NCBI RefSeq assembly: GCF_021730305.1
Contig: NZ_CP032674.1
Coordinates: 3,581,001-3,645,000 of the forward strand
DNA: 64,000 nucleotides
From: Xanthobacter sp. YC-JY1
GTDB lineage: Bacteria > Pseudomonadota > Alphaproteobacteria > Rhizobiales > Xanthobacteraceae
Direction: 5' to 3'
The position numbers and the translations under genes were made by a program. The notes beneath the pieces are model-generated. The model did not search any database, was not told the origin of the DNA, and worked only from the letters and a program-made list of their open reading frames with translations. Shown here piece after piece: positions 9,340-17,187 of the stretch (the stretch's first letter is position 1; every line of letters starts with the position of its first letter).

Positions 9340-9587
9340 CACGCGACCAGTTCGAAACTGCGGAACCCGTCCTCGATCCAAACCGAGGCGCTGAAGCGCG
9401 AAATCGTGGCCACGGTCGCCGACGTGCTGCGCGCCCACGACATCCCCGAACCCGAGACGGCGGCCCGCGACCTCACCGCACTCACCCGCGGGATGATCGA
9501 TGCCGCCGGAATGTTCGGGGAAACCGAGATCGCCTCACTTGAGCGCGCGTCCAGCGCGCCGTCTACGGCTATCTGCGGCTGGACTGA
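9340..9587 (+). pseudogene. C-terminal remnant of a TetR/AcrR regulator, frameshifted
   Basis: Translation of this stretch gives LKREIVATVADVLRAHDIP and then LTRGMIDAAGMFGETEIASL, which look like the last helices of a TetR-family regulator. At the GCGCGCG run around 9544-9549 the frame breaks: the other frame continues RVQRAVYGYLRLD and stops at 9585-9587, the typical TetR C-terminal end. A one-base loss in the repeat would explain it. No DNA-binding domain is encoded upstream, where a good minus-strand gene sits, so only the tail remains. The family call rests on pattern recognition. Confidence 0.5.
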
Positions 9588-9656
9588 AGCCCGCGCGATG
9601 CGGGCGGGAGCGACAGTGAAAACGTCAACGGGAGGACGCCGTGGGGCTTCAAAATG

Positions 9657-9692
9657 GACCATCCGGTAGGGCCTTGCCGCCGCCGGATGGTC
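9657..9692. repeat. Inverted repeat between TetR remnant and MFS gene
   Basis: Perfect ten-base arms GACCATCCGG / CCGGATGGTC with a 16-base spacer, ending about 20 bases beyond the stop codon of the minus-strand MFS gene. It could be the transcript end of that gene; no T-run follows on either strand. Apart from the TetR remnant, the 9234-9714 gap holds nothing else recognisable. Confidence 0.45.
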
Positions 9693-9714
9693 TCAGGTTG
9701 CATCGCTTCCGGGA

Positions 9715-11016
9715 TCAGGCTCCCGACGTCGCCCGGATCCGCATGGGCTTCATCACGAACAGAATGATGAAGGCGGCGGCGACATCCATGGCGCAGGAGA
9801 GCCAGAACACCGTGTGCCAGCCGCCCGAATATTCCGCGACCACGTTGCCAAGCGGCACCAGGAGCGAGGCGACACCCTTCGCCGTGAAGATCAGGCCGTA
9901 GTTGCCTGCGGCATTCTTCGCACCGAAGACGTCGGTGGTCAGTGCGGGGAACAGGCTGAAGATCTCGCCCCAGGCGAAGAAGACCAGCCCGGTCAACAGC
10001 ACGAACGCGACAGGGTTGGTGCCGAAGTGGCTGAGGGCGAAGATGCCCACCCCTTCCAGAAGGAAGGCGAAGAACATGGTGTTCTCACGGCCGAACTTGT
10101 CGGACACCCAGCCGAAGAACGGACGCGTCACGCCGTTCAGCATCCGGTCGAGAGACAGGGCGAACGTGAGCGCAGGCAGCGTCACCCAAAGCAGCGTGAC
10201 CGGCGACTTTTCAAGGCCGAGGTCATGGGCGATGGGGGCGAGCTGCGCCGTTGCCATGAGGCCGCCGGTGCAGACCAGCACGAACACCGCGTACATCACC
10301 CAGAACATTCCGGTGCGGACGACTTCCTGCGGCGCACGCTCGACCTTGGCGTGGCTGACCACCGTATTGGTGGCCTTTTCGACCTGACCCCGCTGCGGCG
10401 CGCGGAACACCAGCGACAGCACCAGCAGGCCAGTGCCCTGCGCCAGGCCGAACCACAGGAACGTGTTCTGGTATCCCGAGTTGCCGATCATCGTCTGCAA
10501 CGGAATGATGGTGAGCGCGGACGCCACGCCGAAGGCGCCGGAGGTCAGGCCTGCCGCGAGCCCGCGATTGTTCGGAAACCATTTCAGCGCATTGCCGATG
10601 GCGGCCGCCACGACGATACCGACCCCCAGGCCGCCTATGGCGGACGAGACGTAGAGGATCCATAGCTCGGACGCGATCGAGTTCAGCACCCACGATCCGC
10701 CGGTCATCAGGCCCGCCACGAAGGTGAGCTGCGCAGGTCCCCTGCGGTCCACGAGCCAGCCGCAGACCGGAAGAAGCCAGGATTCCGCGAGGATGAAGAT
10801 CGTGAACGCAAGCTGGATGGCCGGACGCCCCCAGTGATACTTCTGATCCATGGGCAGGACGAAGAGCGTCCAGCCATACTGCAGATTGGCGACCATCGTG
10901 ATGGCCGCGATTCCCACGATGAGCTGGAACCAGCGATATCGCCTGGTCGCCAGCGGATAGGTTACGCCTCCCTGATCGAGGGTATCGTCCTCGACGGCGT
11001 TAATGACAGCGGCCAT
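9715..11016 (-). CDS. MFS transporter, oxalate/formate antiporter (OFA) family
   Basis: A 433-residue, twelve-segment inner-membrane carrier of the major facilitator superfamily. The sequence around TM1 (GWTLFVLPMDQKYHW), the TM2-3 loop GWLVDRRGP, the central RPFFGWVSDKFGREN loop and the FAWGEIFSLFPALTTDVFGAKNAAGNYG block are typical of the OxlT/OFA family, which exchanges small carboxylates. It is followed upstream in the same direction by a cupin gene and lies next to a cycloisomerase/lactonase locus, so it is likely the carrier for the organic acid handled there. The identity of that acid is unknown. Confidence 0.85.
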   Translation of the reverse strand: MAAVINAVEDDTLDQGGVTYPLATRRYRWFQLIVGIAAITMVANLQYGWTLFVLPMDQKYHWGRPAIQLAFTIFILAESWLLPVCGWLVDRRGPAQLTFVAGLMTGGSWVLNSIASELWILYVSSAIGGLGVGIVVAAAIGNALKWFPNNRGLAAGLTSGAFGVASALTIIPLQTMIGNSGYQNTFLWFGLAQGTGLLVLSLVFRAPQRGQVEKATNTVVSHAKVERAPQEVVRTGMFWVMYAVFVLVCTGGLMATAQLAPIAHDLGLEKSPVTLLWVTLPALTFALSLDRMLNGVTRPFFGWVSDKFGRENTMFFAFLLEGVGIFALSHFGTNPVAFVLLTGLVFFAWGEIFSLFPALTTDVFGAKNAAGNYGLIFTAKGVASLLVPLGNVVAEYSGGWHTVFWLSCAMDVAAAFIILFVMKPMRIRATSGA

Positions 11017-11069
11017 CTAAATCTCCCCAGATTGTCCTGTGCTGTTCTTCTTGTTCTTGATGTATTGGC

Positions 11070-11504
11070 TCACGAACTCTTCTTCGCATGCTCCGCCGAC
11101 ACCGGCCGGGTCTCACCCGTTTCGAGCATCGTCCGCGTTGCATCGATCGACGCATAGACCCAGAAGATCTTCAGCGGCTTCTCACTGGACCCATTGCGGA
11201 AGCGGTGGGGCAGGTTGCAGGGAATCCACGTCGCATCCATCGGCTTCACCGGATGCACCTCATCGCCGACCTCGGCGAAACCCTCGCCTTCGAGGACGAG
11301 CACTGTTTCCTCGCAATTGTGGAAGTGCCACGGAATGGCGGAGCCGGGGCCGATGATCGTCATGCCGGTGAGCATCTGCTGCGACCCCGTCCCGCGCCCG
11401 ACTAGCGGAATGGTCCGGTTGCCGCCGCCCCGATCGACGCTGGGCATCTGGTCCGGGCGCATGAGCGCGGGCTTGAGGTCTGGGATCGCGTTGACGGCGG
11501 TCAT
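11070..11504 (-). CDS. Cupin-domain protein
   Basis: A single-domain cupin of 144 residues. Metal-binding motif 1 is WHFHNCEETVLVLEGEG (His60, His62, Glu66) and motif 2 is ATWIPCNLPHRF (His100). The start is the ATG at 11502-11504; the frame extends 20 residues upstream without a better site. It is probably co-transcribed with the OFA-type carrier 53 bases downstream and is divergent from the cycloisomerase gene. Stand-alone cupins of this kind can be isomerases, dioxygenases or lyases, and the sequence does not decide among them. Confidence 0.75.
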   Translation of the reverse strand: MTAVNAIPDLKPALMRPDQMPSVDRGGGNRTIPLVGRGTGSQQMLTGMTIIGPGSAIPWHFHNCEETVLVLEGEGFAEVGDEVHPVKPMDATWIPCNLPHRFRNGSSEKPLKIFWVYASIDATRTMLETGETRPVSAEHAKKSS

Positions 11505-11582
11505 GGGAAGGGTCCCTGATTTGGAATGGCGAATCCGCCGTCTGCCCGGCGGCTCGCTGCCCAATCCATCACTCGGCCATCG

Positions 11583-11658
11583 ATACCGCCAATATCAAAT
11601 TACGATTCGTCATCATACCGCTCCGGCATGAGCGCGCTGGCGTTGCCCGGCCATGCCG
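11583..11658. promoter_or_regulatory. Divergent promoter region with repeated ATRCCG half-sites
   Basis: The 240-base gap between the cupin and cycloisomerase genes contains ATACCG at 11583-11588 and 11615-11620, CGGCAT at 11624-11629 and ATGCCG at 11653-11658. The pair at 11615-11629 is an inverted repeat around CTC. The same half-site makes an inverted repeat in front of the LysR gene at 13871-13890, so these are candidate operators for that LysR regulator. No footprint-quality motif could be derived. Confidence 0.35.
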
Positions 11659-11744
11659 TTTCTGTCTGCGACGCCATAAAGGATCGATATTTCAGGCACT
11701 CGCGGAAACGGATTAGGAGGAGACGACAACCGAGGATTCCGCCC

Positions 11745-12911
11745 GTGAACTATGACCCTCACCTTTCGTCACGGTCGCCCATCGCAGAGGCGGACGGCAC
11801 CATTCGCCTGGTGCGGATGGATCTGTTTCCCGTCGCCATCCCGCTGACGCGGCCGATGAAGATGTCGGGCGTGACCATCCGCCATGCCGAGAACCTGTTC
11901 GTTCGCCTCGAAGCCGTGGATGGAAGCGTCGGCTGGGGCGAGGCGGCCTCCGCGCCAACCATGACCGGCGAGACCCTTTGGGGCATGACGGCCGCGGCGC
12001 GCCTCGTATGGGATGCCCTCAAGGGCCGGGATGCGCGTCCGCACATGGAAATCGCGCGCCGCATCCAGAGCGCTGTCTACGGCAATACCAGCGTGAAATC
12101 CGCGATCGAGATGGCGCTGCTGGACCTTCTCGGCCGCAAGCTCGGCATCGGCGCCGGCGACATTCTCGGCAGCCGCTTCCGCGACCGGCTCGAGCCCATG
12201 TGGATGCTGGGCAACGCGACGCCGAAGGAGGACGTGGACGAGGCGCGCGCCAAGTCCGAGATGGGCTACCGCTTCTTCAAGCTGAAGGTCGGCACAAAGA
12301 CCATCGAGAACGACATCATCTCGGCGGTCCGCGTCCGCGAGGCCATCGGCCCCGATGCGAAGCTGTGTGCGGACGCCAATGGCGGCCTTTCGCTCGACGC
12401 CGCACGCCGCCTGATCGCGGAAGCCGGGCCCGCCCGGCTGCTCTACCTCGAACAGCCGCTGCCTGCCGAAAGCATCGACGAGCTGGCAGAGCTCAATCGC
12501 CTCGGCACGGTGCCCATCGGCATCGACGAGGGCGTCCATTCGCGAGCGGATATCGAAACCCACGCCCAGCGGGGCGCCGCAGCCGGCATCTCGCTGAAAC
12601 TGATCAAGCTCGGGGGCATGATCGCCACGCTCGACTGCGCAGCGCGGGCAACCGACCTCAACCTCTCCATCAACGTCGCCGCTAAGGTAGCGGAATCGAG
12701 CCTTGCCTCCGCAGCGGCGTCGCATGTGGCCGCCGGGATCAGGGATTTCGGATGGGGATTGAGCCTCACGCACGTGTATCTGGAGCACGACCCGGTGCTG
12801 GATCCCCTGCGTCTGGCGGATGGCACCGTCGCCGTGCCGCAAGGGCCGGGCCTGGGCGTGACCGTCGACGAGGACGCGCTGCGCACCTATCAGGTGCCTG
12901 TCCCGCGATAG
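11745..12911 (+). CDS. Enolase-superfamily cycloisomerase (muconate cycloisomerase/mandelate racemase-like)
   Basis: A 388-residue enzyme of the muconate-lactonising subgroup. Visible residues: KxK base Lys179/Lys181 in FFKLKVG, metal ligands Asp210 (CADANGG), Glu236 (YLEQPLP) and Asp261 (GIDEG), and the second base Lys285/Lys288 in ISLKLIKLGG. The start is uncertain: the GTG used has GAGG 12 bases upstream, while the frame remains open further upstream with no good ATG. It is not the catechol-pathway catB, which is present elsewhere at 26967. Neighbours (SMP-30 lactonase, semialdehyde dehydrogenase, OFA carrier) suggest opening or forming a lactone of a sugar acid or a substituted muconate. 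Confidence 0.8.
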   Translation: MNYDPHLSSRSPIAEADGTIRLVRMDLFPVAIPLTRPMKMSGVTIRHAENLFVRLEAVDGSVGWGEAASAPTMTGETLWGMTAAARLVWDALKGRDARPHMEIARRIQSAVYGNTSVKSAIEMALLDLLGRKLGIGAGDILGSRFRDRLEPMWMLGNATPKEDVDEARAKSEMGYRFFKLKVGTKTIENDIISAVRVREAIGPDAKLCADANGGLSLDAARRLIAEAGPARLLYLEQPLPAESIDELAELNRLGTVPIGIDEGVHSRADIETHAQRGAAAGISLKLIKLGGMIATLDCAARATDLNLSINVAAKVAESSLASAAASHVAAGIRDFGWGLSLTHVYLEHDPVLDPLRLADGTVAVPQGPGLGVTVDEDALRTYQVPVPR

Positions 12912-12940
12912 GGGGCACCTGACCGGGCGTCCCGCCAGCC

Positions 12941-13852
12941 TTAGACGTCGGCCTCGCTGCGGAACGTGTGCTTCGCATCGAGGTCGGCGACGATCTTCAT
13001 CACCGCATCCTTGATGATCTGCGAGGAGCGCGACAGCCGTCGCGTGCGCGAATAGCCCAGCGCGAGGCGGCGAAATATCCCTTTCGGACCAATGGAATGG
13101 AGCGTGACTTCCCCGCTCCGGGCTTCCTCGTAGAGGATCGAGCGCGGCAGGATCGTCGTCGCGATTCCCTGGCGCACCATCAGGCGGATCGTCTCGATGG
13201 AATTGAGTTCGAGCATCACTGTCACCAGCGGCCCCTTGTGGCCGAGCAAATTGTCGATGATGGTCCGGATGCCCTGGGACATGACCAGCGGCGTGGTCGC
13301 CAGCTCGTCGAGCGAGATCGGCCCCGCCTTCCGCGATCCGCGCACGGCGACGAACATCATCTCCTCCGAGACCAGATGCTCGATGATCATCCGCCGCGTG
13401 GGCGCGGGTTCGGTGAGCACGGCCAGATCGAGACGCCCCTCGTCCAGCCAGTCCATCAAAGGCTGGCTGTAGGCCTCGCTGATGGTGAGGTCGATGCGCG
13501 GATAGTCCGACCGGATGATCGACACGAGGTCCGGCGCCACACGCGGACAGATGGTCGGCACGAGCCCGAGCGCGCAGGTGCCGCCGGGGCTTCCGGCAGA
13601 GCCGCGCACCTCGTCCTTCGCCCGCTGAACCTCCCGCAGAATCGTCTTGGCGTGCTCGAACAGTTCGCGCCCCTGATCCGTAAGGTGAATACCGCGGCTT
13701 TCCCGGATCAGAAGCTGTGCGCCGAGTTCATCTTCGAGCTGCCGCACCTGACGGCTGAGCGCCGGCTGCGCCACGTTGAGATGCTGTGCGGCCCGCGTAA
13801 TGCTCCCGAACTCGGCGATTTTCGCGAAATAGTTCAAGGCCCTGAAGTCCAA
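12941..13852 (-). CDS. LysR-family transcriptional regulator
   Basis: Transcription factor with N-terminal winged helix (FGSITRAAQHLNVAQPALSRQ) and a C-terminal co-inducer domain. The start chosen is TTG at 13850-13852, preceded by an excellent AGGAGGGG seven bases upstream, giving 303 residues, the normal LysR length; the longer ATG start adds 46 unrelated residues. It lies between the convergent cycloisomerase gene and the divergent SMP-30 gene, and most likely activates both in response to the pathway intermediate. An inverted repeat lies directly upstream of its Shine-Dalgarno sequence. Confidence 0.88.
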   Translation of the reverse strand: MDFRALNYFAKIAEFGSITRAAQHLNVAQPALSRQVRQLEDELGAQLLIRESRGIHLTDQGRELFEHAKTILREVQRAKDEVRGSAGSPGGTCALGLVPTICPRVAPDLVSIIRSDYPRIDLTISEAYSQPLMDWLDEGRLDLAVLTEPAPTRRMIIEHLVSEEMMFVAVRGSRKAGPISLDELATTPLVMSQGIRTIIDNLLGHKGPLVTVMLELNSIETIRLMVRQGIATTILPRSILYEEARSGEVTLHSIGPKGIFRRLALGYSRTRRLSRSSQIIKDAVMKIVADLDAKHTFRSEADV

Positions 13853-13870
13853 GGCGGTCCCCTCCTGGAG

Positions 13871-13890
13871 CGGTATGGCGAGCCATGCCG
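13871..13890. promoter_or_regulatory. Inverted repeat, candidate LysR operator
   Basis: Arms CGGTATGGC and GCCATGCCG (one T/C mismatch) around GA, between the divergent LysR and SMP-30 genes. The outer CGGTAT/ATGCCG half-site recurs in front of the cycloisomerase gene. Confidence 0.45.
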
Positions 13891-13976
13891 AAATTGTATT
13901 TAACAGCGCGCCTCCATCAGGAATAGGTCTTTCTTCGAGGCCCGTCCACCGACGGTCTTTCGAATGGAGTCTTTCG

Positions 13977-14894
13977 ATGCTGTTCCCCAATCCAGTTGAG
14001 CGTCTTGTCGCCGAAGTTCACTACCAGCTTCCCGAGAAGTGGCGGAAGAAGAGCCGCACTGCCTGGTCTGATCCGAACCGGGCCAATGCCGAAGTGGACA
14101 GCTTCCTCGAAGGCCCTTCGTTCGATCGCGACGGAAACCTCTTCTTCGTGGACATCCCCTATGGCCGCGTGTTCCGGCTGACGCCCGGCGGCGACTGCGA
14201 TCTGGTCTGCCAGTATGACGGCTGGCCGAACGGCCTGAAGATCCACAAGGACGGACGTATCTTCATCTGCGACTACAAGGCGGGCCTGCTGCTCCTCGAT
14301 CCCAAGACGGGCGTCATCGAGCCGTTCCTGGCATCGCGCAACAGCGAGGCCTGGAAGGGCCTGAACGATCTGGTGTTCGCCGCCGACGGCACGCTCTACT
14401 TCACCGACCAGGGCCAGACCGGCATGCACGACCCGACCGGGCGCGTCTACCGGCTCGATCCCAACGGCAAGCTCGACATGCTGCTGGGCAACGTGCCGAG
14501 CCCCAACGGCCTCGTGCTCAACATGAAGGAAAACCGCCTCTACCTCGCCGTCACCCGTCAGAACGCCGTGTGGCGTTGCCCCATCATGACGGACGGCACC
14601 ATGTCCAAGGTCGGCACCTACATCCAGCTTTCCGGCGGCCACGGCGGCCCGGACGGCATGGCGCTGGACGAGGAAGACGCGCTGATCGTGTGCCAGCTCG
14701 GTGTCGGCGTGTGGCGCTTCGATTCCGATGGCATGCCGACGCACCTCATCACCGGCCGCGTGGGACATCATCTGACCAACGTCGCCTATGGCGGCAAGGA
14801 CAACAAGACGCTGTTCATCACCGAGGCCGATACCGGCACGATCCTCAAGGTCGAAATGCCGGTCGCGGGCAAGAAGATGTACTCGCACACCTGA
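13977..14894 (+). CDS. SMP-30/gluconolactonase family lactonase
   Basis: A 305-residue six-bladed propeller hydrolase. Family metal-site blocks are visible: FLEGPSFDRDGNLFFVD (ligand Glu), VPSPNGLVLN (Asn) and GGPDGMALDEED (Asp). Enzymes of this family open lactones of sugar acids. The ATG with GGAG ten bases upstream is preferred over the longer frame. It is the first gene of a unit with the downstream aldehyde dehydrogenase and is divergent from LysR. With the cycloisomerase it suggests a lactone intermediate. The substrate is not determinable. Confidence 0.85.
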   Translation: MLFPNPVERLVAEVHYQLPEKWRKKSRTAWSDPNRANAEVDSFLEGPSFDRDGNLFFVDIPYGRVFRLTPGGDCDLVCQYDGWPNGLKIHKDGRIFICDYKAGLLLLDPKTGVIEPFLASRNSEAWKGLNDLVFAADGTLYFTDQGQTGMHDPTGRVYRLDPNGKLDMLLGNVPSPNGLVLNMKENRLYLAVTRQNAVWRCPIMTDGTMSKVGTYIQLSGGHGGPDGMALDEEDALIVCQLGVGVWRFDSDGMPTHLITGRVGHHLTNVAYGGKDNKTLFITEADTGTILKVEMPVAGKKMYSHT

Positions 14895-14912
14895 GCGAGA
14901 CCACGCCTCTAC

Positions 14913-14937
14913 AGGTGGCGGGGCAACCCCGCCACCT
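14913..14937 (+). terminator. Perfect intercistronic hairpin
   Basis: AGGTGGCGGGG, loop CAA, CCCCGCCACCT: eleven perfect pairs between the lactonase and aldehyde dehydrogenase genes. The downstream sequence (cgtccttctcct) has few consecutive T, so it may attenuate or stabilise mRNA rather than fully terminate. Confidence 0.5.
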
Positions 14938-14966
14938 CGTCCTTCTCCTGCGATGAAGCCATAACC

Positions 14967-16337
14967 ATGATCGTTTCCGTCAATCCCTATACCGCCCAGG
15001 AAATCGCCCGTTTCGAGGAGCACTCGGATGCGCAGATCGAGCAGGCGCTCGCCGAGGCGGTGGCGGCCCAGCGCGCCTGGCGCAAGACGTCGTTCGCCGA
15101 GCGCTCCAGGCTGCTGGTGTCGATGGCGAAAGTGCTGCGGGCGAACAAGTCCGAGTACGGAAAGATGATATCGCTGGAGATGGGCAAGCCCATCGCCGAG
15201 GCCGTGGCGGAAGTGGAGAAGTGCGCGCTGAACTGCGATTTCTACGCGGAGAATGCCCCCCGGTTCCTGGAAGACGAGGTCATCGCGACCAATGCCTCAG
15301 ACAGCCGCGTCGTGTTCGATCCGCTCGGCGTGGTGCTCGCCATCATGCCGTGGAACTATCCCTTCTGGCAGTATTTCCGCTTTGCGGCGCCCGCCTTCAT
15401 GGCCGGCAACGGCGCGGTCCTGAAGCACGCGAACAATGTGCCCCAGTGCGCCAAGGCCATCGCCGAAATCGTCGCGGAAGCCGGCGCCCCCGCCGGATTG
15501 CACCAGACCCTGCTCATTCCCCCGTCCAAGGTCGAACGCCTGATCGCGGATGATCGCATCGCGGCGGTCACGCTCACCGGCTCCACCGGCGTCGGTGCCA
15601 TCGTCGCGGCGCAGGCCGGCAAGGCGCTGAAGAAGCAGGTACTCGAACTCGGAGGGTCCGATCCCTTCATCGTCCTCGCCGACGCCGATGTGTCAGCCGC
15701 CGCCGAAGTCGCAGTGAAGGCGCGCTTCATCAATGTCGGCCAAAGCTGTGTGAACGCAAAGCGCTTCATCGTCGAGGAGAGCATCGCCGACGCCTTCGTC
15801 GAGGCGTTCTGCGCCGCCGTCGCCCGGCTGAAGATCGGCGATCCCATGGCCGCCGACACCAACATCGGCCCCATGGCCCGCGCCGACCTTCGCGCGACGC
15901 TGCACGATCAGGTCGAGCGTTCGGTTGCTGCCGGTGCCGTGCTGCGCGCGGGGGGCAAGGCGGTGGAAGGTCCCGGCTTCACCTATGAGCCGACCATCCT
16001 CGACCACGTCACGCCCGAGATGCCGGCCTTCAACGAGGAAACGTTCGGCCCCGTGGCGGCGATCATCCGCGTGAAGTCCGCCGAGGATGCGATCGCCCAC
16101 GCCAACGACACCGAGTTCGGCCTCGGCGCGGCGATCTGGACGCGGGATGTGGCGAAGGCCGCCATCTATGCCCGCCAGCTCGATGCCGGCGCGGTCTTCA
16201 TCAACGGCATGGTCGCCTCGGACCCGCGCCTGCCGTTCGGCGGCATCAAGCGCTCGGGATACGGCCGGGAACTCGGGTCCTACGGCATCCGCGAGTTCAC
16301 CAACACCAAGACGGTGTGGACCGGGCCCGCCCGCTAG
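14967..16337 (+). CDS. NAD(P)-dependent semialdehyde dehydrogenase (succinate-semialdehyde dehydrogenase-like)
   Basis: Cytosolic aldehyde dehydrogenase of 456 residues, the short SSADH/YneI-like subgroup. Visible elements: PWNYPFWQYFR cofactor-pocket block, the general base Glu227 in VLELGGSDPF, the nucleophile Cys261 in GQSCVNAKRF and the C-terminal RLPFGGIKRSGYGRELG. It follows the SMP-30 lactonase gene by 72 bases, separated by a strong hairpin. In context it would oxidise the semialdehyde made at the end of the lactone pathway (for example succinate or alpha-ketoglutarate semialdehyde). Convergent with the GntR gene. Confidence 0.85.
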   Translation: MIVSVNPYTAQEIARFEEHSDAQIEQALAEAVAAQRAWRKTSFAERSRLLVSMAKVLRANKSEYGKMISLEMGKPIAEAVAEVEKCALNCDFYAENAPRFLEDEVIATNASDSRVVFDPLGVVLAIMPWNYPFWQYFRFAAPAFMAGNGAVLKHANNVPQCAKAIAEIVAEAGAPAGLHQTLLIPPSKVERLIADDRIAAVTLTGSTGVGAIVAAQAGKALKKQVLELGGSDPFIVLADADVSAAAEVAVKARFINVGQSCVNAKRFIVEESIADAFVEAFCAAVARLKIGDPMAADTNIGPMARADLRATLHDQVERSVAAGAVLRAGGKAVEGPGFTYEPTILDHVTPEMPAFNEETFGPVAAIIRVKSAEDAIAHANDTEFGLGAAIWTRDVAKAAIYARQLDAGAVFINGMVASDPRLPFGGIKRSGYGRELGSYGIREFTNTKTVWTGPAR

Positions 16338-16353
16338 GGCCCGACTTCACACG

Positions 16354-17025
16354 TCACATGCCGTCCTGGCGCAGGGCCGCGCGGACCAGCCGCGCGGTCA
16401 GCCGGAAATGCTCCATGAGCAGTTCGACGGCCTCGTTCTCGCGCCGGGCGATGGCGGCCTGCGCGATGGCCCGGTGCTCGTCCTGCTCGTTGCGGCCGGC
16501 GCGCGGGACGGTCCGCGCCGCATGGCGGTAGCGTTCCGCCGCGACATACAGCTGCGTGCAGAAATCATTGATCCAGGACGATCCCGACGCCGCCACCAGG
16601 GCCGCATGGAAGGCGCCGTGGGCCTGCTCCCATGCGGGATTGCGCTCGGTCGTGTCGTCGGAGAGATAGCGCGGAATGGCTTCCAGCCGCTGGAGCGCCG
16701 CGGTCACCCCCTCCTCCCAGGCGAGGCCCCCGCTGCGGATCGAATTGCGCAGCCCGACCTCGTTGGCCCAGCACCGCGCCAGGATCAGCTCGTCGAGGTC
16801 CTGCAGGGTGACCGAGTGGACCCGGAACCCGCGCTGGTCGCGGTGATCCAGCAGCCCCTCGCTGGCGAGCCGGTTGAGTGCCTCGCGGACCGGGCTGGCG
16901 CCGATGCCATATTGATCGCAGATGGTGCGGATCTTGAGCTTGGCGCCCGGCTTGATCGCCCCGTTGATGATATCGCTCCGCAGCCGTCCATAGGCCTCGC
17001 TGGCCAGGGTTGCGCTCTTCGTCAT
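16354..17025 (-). CDS. GntR-family regulator, FCD (FadR-like) subgroup
   Basis: A 223-residue regulator with N-terminal winged helix (TICDQYGIGASPVREALNRL) and an all-helical FCD effector domain; putative metal ligands are the histidines in EQAHGAFHAALVAA, DEHRAIAQAA and LLMEHFRL. The ATG MTKSATLASEAYGRL is preferred over a start 31 residues earlier. It is divergent from the FAH-deacetylase-decarboxylase operon, and the 162-base gap carries two identical 15-base repeats and a partial palindrome. It is likely the local repressor, released by a pathway acid. Confidence 0.87.
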   Translation of the reverse strand: MTKSATLASEAYGRLRSDIINGAIKPGAKLKIRTICDQYGIGASPVREALNRLASEGLLDHRDQRGFRVHSVTLQDLDELILARCWANEVGLRNSIRSGGLAWEEGVTAALQRLEAIPRYLSDDTTERNPAWEQAHGAFHAALVAASGSSWINDFCTQLYVAAERYRHAARTVPRAGRNEQDEHRAIAQAAIARRENEAVELLMEHFRLTARLVRAALRQDGM

Positions 17026-17101
17026 CAACAGTGCCGCGCTCCGTTCTTCGCCCGTGAAGCTTGGATGATCACAGCCGCTTCGTAAAGCCTGAATGATCGA
17101 T

Positions 17102-17166
17102 AATATTGCGTTGCACAATTAAAAAATCGATATTTTTATTGACGGACTCAGAAAATCGATATTTTT
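17102..17166. promoter_or_regulatory. Candidate GntR operator region: duplicated 15-mer and half palindrome
   Basis: AAAATCGATATTTTT occurs at 17123-17137 and again at 17152-17166, 29 bases apart, ending 21 bases before the FAH gene. Just upstream, AATATTGCG at 17102-17110 begins an imperfect inverted repeat ending CACAATT. AT-rich tracts in this GC-rich genome make the region stand out. The same AATATTGCG forms a perfect palindrome at 23276-23294. Confidence 0.5.
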
Positions 17167-17187
17167 TGGCGGCCAGGAGAACTGCCG

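Noticed and set aside
9061-9669. 202-codon plus-strand frame taken as an intact gene
   Set aside because: Its first part is antisense to a small gene with an excellent Shine-Dalgarno, and only the TetR-like tail is protein-like; annotated as a remnant.
13853-13990. ATG start 46 codons upstream for the LysR regulator
   Set aside because: It would run into the divergent SMP-30 gene start; the TTG start has a strong Shine-Dalgarno and gives the standard LysR N-terminus.
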